From Ruminococcaceae bacterium UBA1691 (GTDB lineage Bacteria; Bacillota; Clostridia; Oscillospirales; Acutalibacteraceae), in NCBI GenBank assembly GCA_002320555.1, contig DCJV01000042.1, positions 1-22,222 of the forward strand: 22,222 nt of DNA, in the 5' to 3' direction. Position 1 is the stretch's first letter; every line of letters begins with the position of its first letter. Under the pieces are notes generated by a model. That model was not told the DNA's origin. It worked only from the letters and a program-made list of their open reading frames with translations, and did no database searches. Both the position numbers and the translations under genes were made by a program. Positions 19,130 to 22,222 of this stretch are shown here, one piece after another.

Positions 19130-20554
19130 TTGAAGGTTTTATATGTTGCAAGCGAAGCGCTCCCCTTTATCGCTAGCGGCGGTTTGGGCGATGTGGCAGG
19201 GAGCCTTCCTCAGGCGCTGCGCAAGCGGCTCATCGGCTGCCGCGTCGTATTGCCCTTGTATGCCACAATTCCGCAGAATCTGCGCGACAATATGCATTTT
19301 ATTACGAGCCTTTCCGTTCCCGTGGCATGGCGTAGACAGTATTGCGGTATCTTTGAAGCCAAGGCAAATGGTGTTACCTATTATCTGCTCGACAACCAGT
19401 ATTATTTCAAGCGGGACACAATCTATGGGCACTATGACGACGCGGAACGCTTCGCCTTTTTCTCCCGCGCGGTGCTCGAAATGCTGCCCTATATCGATTT
19501 CCATCCAGATATCATCCACTGCAACGACTGGCAGTGCGCGCTGACGCCGGTATATTATTCGCTGATGTATGCGCACCGCGAGGGCTACGAAAATATTAAG
19601 ACGCTCTTCACCATTCACAATATCCAGTATCAGGGCGTGTACGGGAAAGAAATCCTGGAGGATGTGCTCGGCATTGCACAGCGCGATGAGGCGCTGCTGG
19701 AATATGACGGCGATATCAACTTCATGAAGGGCGCGATCGAATGTGCCAACCGGATTTCCACCGTCAGCTCCACCTATGCGCAGGAAATCCTCGACCCTTG
19801 GTACAGCCACGGCCTCGACACGATCCTTAACCAGCGGTCCTGGAAGCTCAGCGGCATTCTCAACGGGATTGATACGATCAGCTATGACCCGGCCACAGAT
19901 CAGGCGCTCTTCGCCAATTACTCGGCGGAGGCCCCGGCCGACAAGGTCAAGAACAAGCGCGGCCTGCAGGAATACATGGGGCTCCCCGTCCGCGAGGATG
20001 TACCCTTAATGGGGATGGTATCGCGCCTGGTATCTCATAAAGGGCTCGACCTTGTCAAGGCGGTGCTTGACGAGCTGCTTAACACCACCGACATGCAGGT
20101 CGTGGTGCTCGGCTCTGGCGATTGGGAATATGAAAACTTCTTCCGCGAGGCCGCCGGCCGTCATCCGGATAAGCTGGCTATCCGCATCGGATTCGTGCCG
20201 GATCTCGCCCGCAAAATTTATGCGGGCAGCGACCTATTTTTGATGCCCTCCAAGAGTGAGCCCTGCGGCCTCTCCCAAATGGTCGCTTTGCGCTACGGCT
20301 CCATCCCGATCGTTCGGGAGACTGGTGGTCTGCGCGACAGCATTCGGGACAGCGGCGACGGAGAGGGCAATGGCTTTACCTTTGCCAATTACAACGCCCA
20401 TGAAATGCTCTATACCATCCGCCGCGCAATAGAAGGCTACCAGAATCCGGATGGATGGGCCGTGCTGGTCAAGCGCGCACTCGAATGCGACTTCAGCTGG
20501 GGCCGCTCGGCAAATGCCTATATCCGACTTTATAAATCGATGCTGGAAGGGTAA
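19130..20554 (+). CDS. glgA: Glycogen synthase GlgA
   Basis: 474 residues from a TTG start at 19130, supported by AGGAGG (19117-19122) at 7 nt. A GT5 two-domain enzyme that transfers glucose from ADP-glucose to the growing alpha-1,4 chain. The N-terminal domain begins VLYVASEALPFIASGGLGDV; the C-terminal domain carries SEPCGLSQM and ETGGLRDS, which hold the donor and acidic active-site residue. At positions 15-18 the motif reads ASGG where E. coli GlgA has KTGG; Lys15 is a known ADP-glucose contact there. Last gene of the operon, followed by a terminator-like hairpin. The HNIQYQG and HCNDWQ motifs are intact. Confidence 0.96.
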   Translation: MKVLYVASEALPFIASGGLGDVAGSLPQALRKRLIGCRVVLPLYATIPQNLRDNMHFITSLSVPVAWRRQYCGIFEAKANGVTYYLLDNQYYFKRDTIYGHYDDAERFAFFSRAVLEMLPYIDFHPDIIHCNDWQCALTPVYYSLMYAHREGYENIKTLFTIHNIQYQGVYGKEILEDVLGIAQRDEALLEYDGDINFMKGAIECANRISTVSSTYAQEILDPWYSHGLDTILNQRSWKLSGILNGIDTISYDPATDQALFANYSAEAPADKVKNKRGLQEYMGLPVREDVPLMGMVSRLVSHKGLDLVKAVLDELLNTTDMQVVVLGSGDWEYENFFREAAGRHPDKLAIRIGFVPDLARKIYAGSDLFLMPSKSEPCGLSQMVALRYGSIPIVRETGGLRDSIRDSGDGEGNGFTFANYNAHEMLYTIRRAIEGYQNPDGWAVLVKRALECDFSWGRSANAYIRLYKSMLEG

Positions 20555-20570
20555 AAACCTTATCGAAAAA

Positions 20571-20599
20571 AGAGCCTGCATGGAAAATGCGGGCTCTTT
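20571..20599 (+). terminator. Terminator of the glycogen operon
   Basis: AGAGCCTGCAT (20571-20581) pairs with ATGCGGGCTCT (20587-20597), one G-U pair in eleven, loop GGAAA. The U-tract is short (TTT, 20597-20599). Confidence 0.65.
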
Positions 20600-20600
20600 G

Positions 20601-20652
20601 TGGTATAATAACCTCTCAAAACACACACGAAATCAGAGATTTCTGCGTTTTG
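20601..20652 (+). other. Extended -10 followed by a hairpin, possible small transcript
   Basis: TGG-TATAAT (20601-20609) resembles an extended -10 without a clear -35. Directly downstream, CAAAAC (20617-20622) pairs with GTTTTG (20647-20652) and GAAATC (20629-20634) with GATTTC (20638-20643). No ORF follows. It may be a small RNA, or only the 3' boundary of the convergent regulator gene. Confidence 0.25.
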
Positions 20653-20689
20653 GAAAACATTGAATCATCAATTTGGGGTTTGGTATTGA

Positions 20690-21319
20690 TTACCGCATCT
20701 CCCCACCGGAAAGATATTGGTCGACATTACGCCTGATGTAGTTCTCTGATTCTAGGATCAGCGTCTGCATACACTGTGGAAGACGGTCCTCATGCGCTAT
20801 AACGCCCGCCTCGGCTCCTGATCTGATGATCGAGCGAGTAATCGCTTCCATCATTCCGCTAGTCAGAAGGCCTGCAGCCTGCGGCTCGAAATGGATCGCA
20901 TCCTTTGGGAGGAATCCTGCTTGAGAAGAGGTAATCAGCCCATTGTATACGGACAATGCAAATAACCACTGCATCCGGTCCCCGAGCACAGTGTCCCATT
21001 CGATATTAACCGCTTCCAACAGCCTCGCCGCCGCGCGATAAATCGTGCCGATATTCATCTCCCGGTCCTGCTCCAACTCGTCCGCTGTAAAAAATCCAGT
21101 CAATCCCGTGCGGCTTTCGCTGCAGCCGAGCAGATAATCGCAGGTCACATGATAAAGCTTCGCAGCGCGCACGACAAAATCCAGGCCGCATTCCCGAATC
21201 CCCTTCTCATAATGGGACAGAAGCGCCTGTGAAACGCCGAGGCGGGCGGCCGCCTCTTTCTGGCTCAGGCCCCTCTCTTTTCGCAGCAGTACCATGCGCG
21301 TTGGAAAGCTCTTGTTCAT
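20690..21319 (-). CDS. XRE-family transcriptional regulator with a C-terminal domain of unknown type
   Basis: 209 residues. Residues 8-65 form a Cro/CI HTH: LRKERGLSQKEAAARLGVSQ holds the two helices, followed by LLSHYEKGIRECGLDFVVRAAKLYHVTCDYLLG. The remaining 145 residues are helical and unlike a peptidase or cupin sensor; I do not recognise them. The ATG at 21319 has AAGAGG immediately before it and GGGGG 9 nt upstream, so translation initiation is probably weak. The gene diverges from the histidine-phosphatase gene. The AT-rich gap holds two TTTGTATAT repeats, one over its probable -35 and one near its start point, which suggests self-repression. Control of the phosphatase gene is a reasonable guess. 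Confidence 0.87.
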   Translation of the reverse strand: MNKSFPTRMVLLRKERGLSQKEAAARLGVSQALLSHYEKGIRECGLDFVVRAAKLYHVTCDYLLGCSESRTGLTGFFTADELEQDREMNIGTIYRAAARLLEAVNIEWDTVLGDRMQWLFALSVYNGLITSSQAGFLPKDAIHFEPQAAGLLTSGMMEAITRSIIRSGAEAGVIAHEDRLPQCMQTLILESENYIRRNVDQYLSGGEMR

Positions 21320-21346
21320 CCTCTTGAACCCCCATCGATATTACAC

Positions 21347-21394
21347 TTTGTATATTATAAAATTATTATAAATGACAGTATTCGATTTGTATAT
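21347..21394. promoter_or_regulatory. Divergent control region with TTTGTATAT direct repeats
   Basis: TTTGTATAT occurs at 21347-21355 and 21386-21394, 39 bp apart. A minus-strand promoter TATACA (21393-21388), 17 bp, TATAAT (21370-21365) fits the regulator gene. The second repeat overlaps its -35 and the first lies at its start site. For the plus-strand gene only a -10-like TATAAA (21415-21420) is seen. Confidence 0.45.
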
Positions 21395-21436
21395 AGTAAT
21401 TACTGCCAAAAAAGTATAAAATATTTTGGAGGAAAA

Positions 21437-22138
21437 ATGAAGACTTATCAAATTCACCTGATCCGTAACGGACAAACGGACAGCAGCACCTCCGGCCGCT
21501 ACATCGGACATACGGATGCGATTTTAAGCCCGGAGGGCGTCGCCGAAATCCATAGGCTCAAAGAGCAGGCAGACTATCCCTATGTAGACGCCGTTTTCAC
21601 CAGCCCGCTCAAGCGCTGCACGCAGACTGCGCATGCAGTCTATCCCGAACGCAAGGCCATTGTGATGCGTGAGCTCATCGAATACGATTTCGGGGAATAT
21701 GAGGGAAAAACACCGGAGCAGCTCTCCGACGACGAGGGCTTTGCCTCCTGGCTCGCAGGCGGCCCGGACGCCGCCCCTCCCTTTGGAGAGAGCAATGCGG
21801 AATTTTCCGCACGAATTTGTGGCTGCTTTGCAAAAATTGTGGAGGGTATGATGAAAACGGATGTGACCAGCGCCGCAATTGTCACGCACGGTGGCGTTAT
21901 CATGACAATCCTCTCCGCCTTCGGAATTCCGGAGCTGCCCATGCCGGAATGGCGTACCCCAAGCGCTTGTGGTTATACGGTGCGTATTACCCCATCAATA
22001 TGGATGCGTGGGCAAAAGGTTGAAGTAATTGCGGAAATCCCCACTTTTCCGCAGGAAGAGGAAGACGTATTGCCGGATCTTGCAACCGAAGCGTTTTATG
22101 TGGACCTTGAGGAGCTCCAACAGGAAAATAACAAGTGA
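21437..22138 (+). CDS. Histidine-phosphatase-family protein with the catalytic His replaced by Asn
   Basis: 233 residues with the phosphoglycerate-mutase-like (histidine phosphatase) fold. The first motif reads LIRNGQT (8-14) where the family has RHG-x-T, so the phospho-accepting His is Asn11 (codon AAC, 21467-21469). The other active-site residues look intact: Arg10, Arg60 (SPLKRCTQT), Glu82 (ELIEYDFGEYEG) and His151 (IVTHGGV). A loss of ordinary phosphatase activity, or a changed role such as ligand binding, is expected. Residues 195-233 form an acidic tail (FPQEEEDVLPD and on) beyond the usual domain. GGAGG lies 4 nt before the ATG. It stands divergent from an XRE regulator. The family is certain; the function is open. 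Confidence 0.9.
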   Translation: MKTYQIHLIRNGQTDSSTSGRYIGHTDAILSPEGVAEIHRLKEQADYPYVDAVFTSPLKRCTQTAHAVYPERKAIVMRELIEYDFGEYEGKTPEQLSDDEGFASWLAGGPDAAPPFGESNAEFSARICGCFAKIVEGMMKTDVTSAAIVTHGGVIMTILSAFGIPELPMPEWRTPSACGYTVRITPSIWMRGQKVEVIAEIPTFPQEEEDVLPDLATEAFYVDLEELQQENNK

Positions 22139-22153
22139 AAGCACAAAACAACG

Positions 22154-22176
22154 CCCGACGGTAAAATACCGTCGGG
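22154..22176. terminator. Hairpin after the histidine-phosphatase-like gene
   Basis: CCCGACGGTA (22154-22163) and TACCGTCGGG (22167-22176) form a perfect 10-bp stem with loop AAA. No T-run follows on the plus strand, and A-rich sequence precedes it (22145-22149), so it may serve minus-strand transcripts coming from beyond the window as well. Confidence 0.5.
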
Positions 22177-22222
22177 TAGCTAGCCTGTCGAAAAAGGGAT
22201 ATCGTTTCGTCAACACCATTTC

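Noticed and set aside
21995..22219. Minus-strand 74-codon frame at the right edge
   Set aside because: It overlaps the histidine-phosphatase gene and the hairpin after it, and shows no domain or ribosome site.

Overview
The window looks like a chromosomal piece of a strictly anaerobic, probably gut-dwelling member of the Clostridia. The family (Oscillospiraceae/Ruminococcaceae-like) is an inference. Support comes from the H-cluster [FeFe] hydrogenase end, the GlgC/GlgD pair typical of Firmicutes, strong AGGAGG ribosome sites, sigma-A promoters with 16-17 bp spacers, and GC-rich genes broken by AT-rich regulatory patches. No tRNA, rRNA, CRISPR array, transposase or phage structural gene was recognised.

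Left part (1-3740): the 3' end of an [FeFe] hydrogenase is followed by a small 2Fe-2S ferredoxin-like protein with its own promoter and terminator. Next comes a compact locus (about 1380-1975) with the architecture of a type I toxin-antitoxin module. A 21-codon hydrophobic peptide has a near-perfect promoter and ribosome site, and a ~92-nt antisense RNA gene lies opposite its 3' end. A second, tandem copy keeps the antisense RNA gene but has lost the toxin start. An AT-rich patch follows with two small HTH regulators, divergent from a SLOG-family (DUF1273-like) protein across GTTAAC-type operator repeats, then a PadR regulator.

Middle (3750-11050, minus strand): a membrane-anchored M23 peptidase, the sodium/proline symporter PutP, and a tightly packed operon of MoxR ATPase, DUF58 protein and transglutaminase-like membrane protein, probably acting at the cell envelope.

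Right part (11050-20600, plus strand): a ~254-nt structured RNA gene with its own promoter-like and terminator sequences, closed by a perfect 17-bp helix; an iron-containing alcohol dehydrogenase; a family 2 glycosyltransferase with a probable helical-repeat tail; and a glycogen synthesis operon glgB-glgC-glgD-glgA. In that operon GlgC/GlgD makes ADP-glucose, GlgA elongates the glucan and GlgB branches it. A GC-rich 277-bp element with terminal inverted repeats lies between the glg promoter and glgB. At the far right an XRE regulator diverges from a histidine-phosphatase-family protein whose catalytic His is replaced by Asn.

The most novel-looking pieces are the duplicated toxin/antisense locus, the structured RNA upstream of the alcohol dehydrogenase, the inverted-repeat element in the glg leader, and the Asn-substituted phosphatase. 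Family assignments rest on motifs read by eye; no database search or folding program was run.
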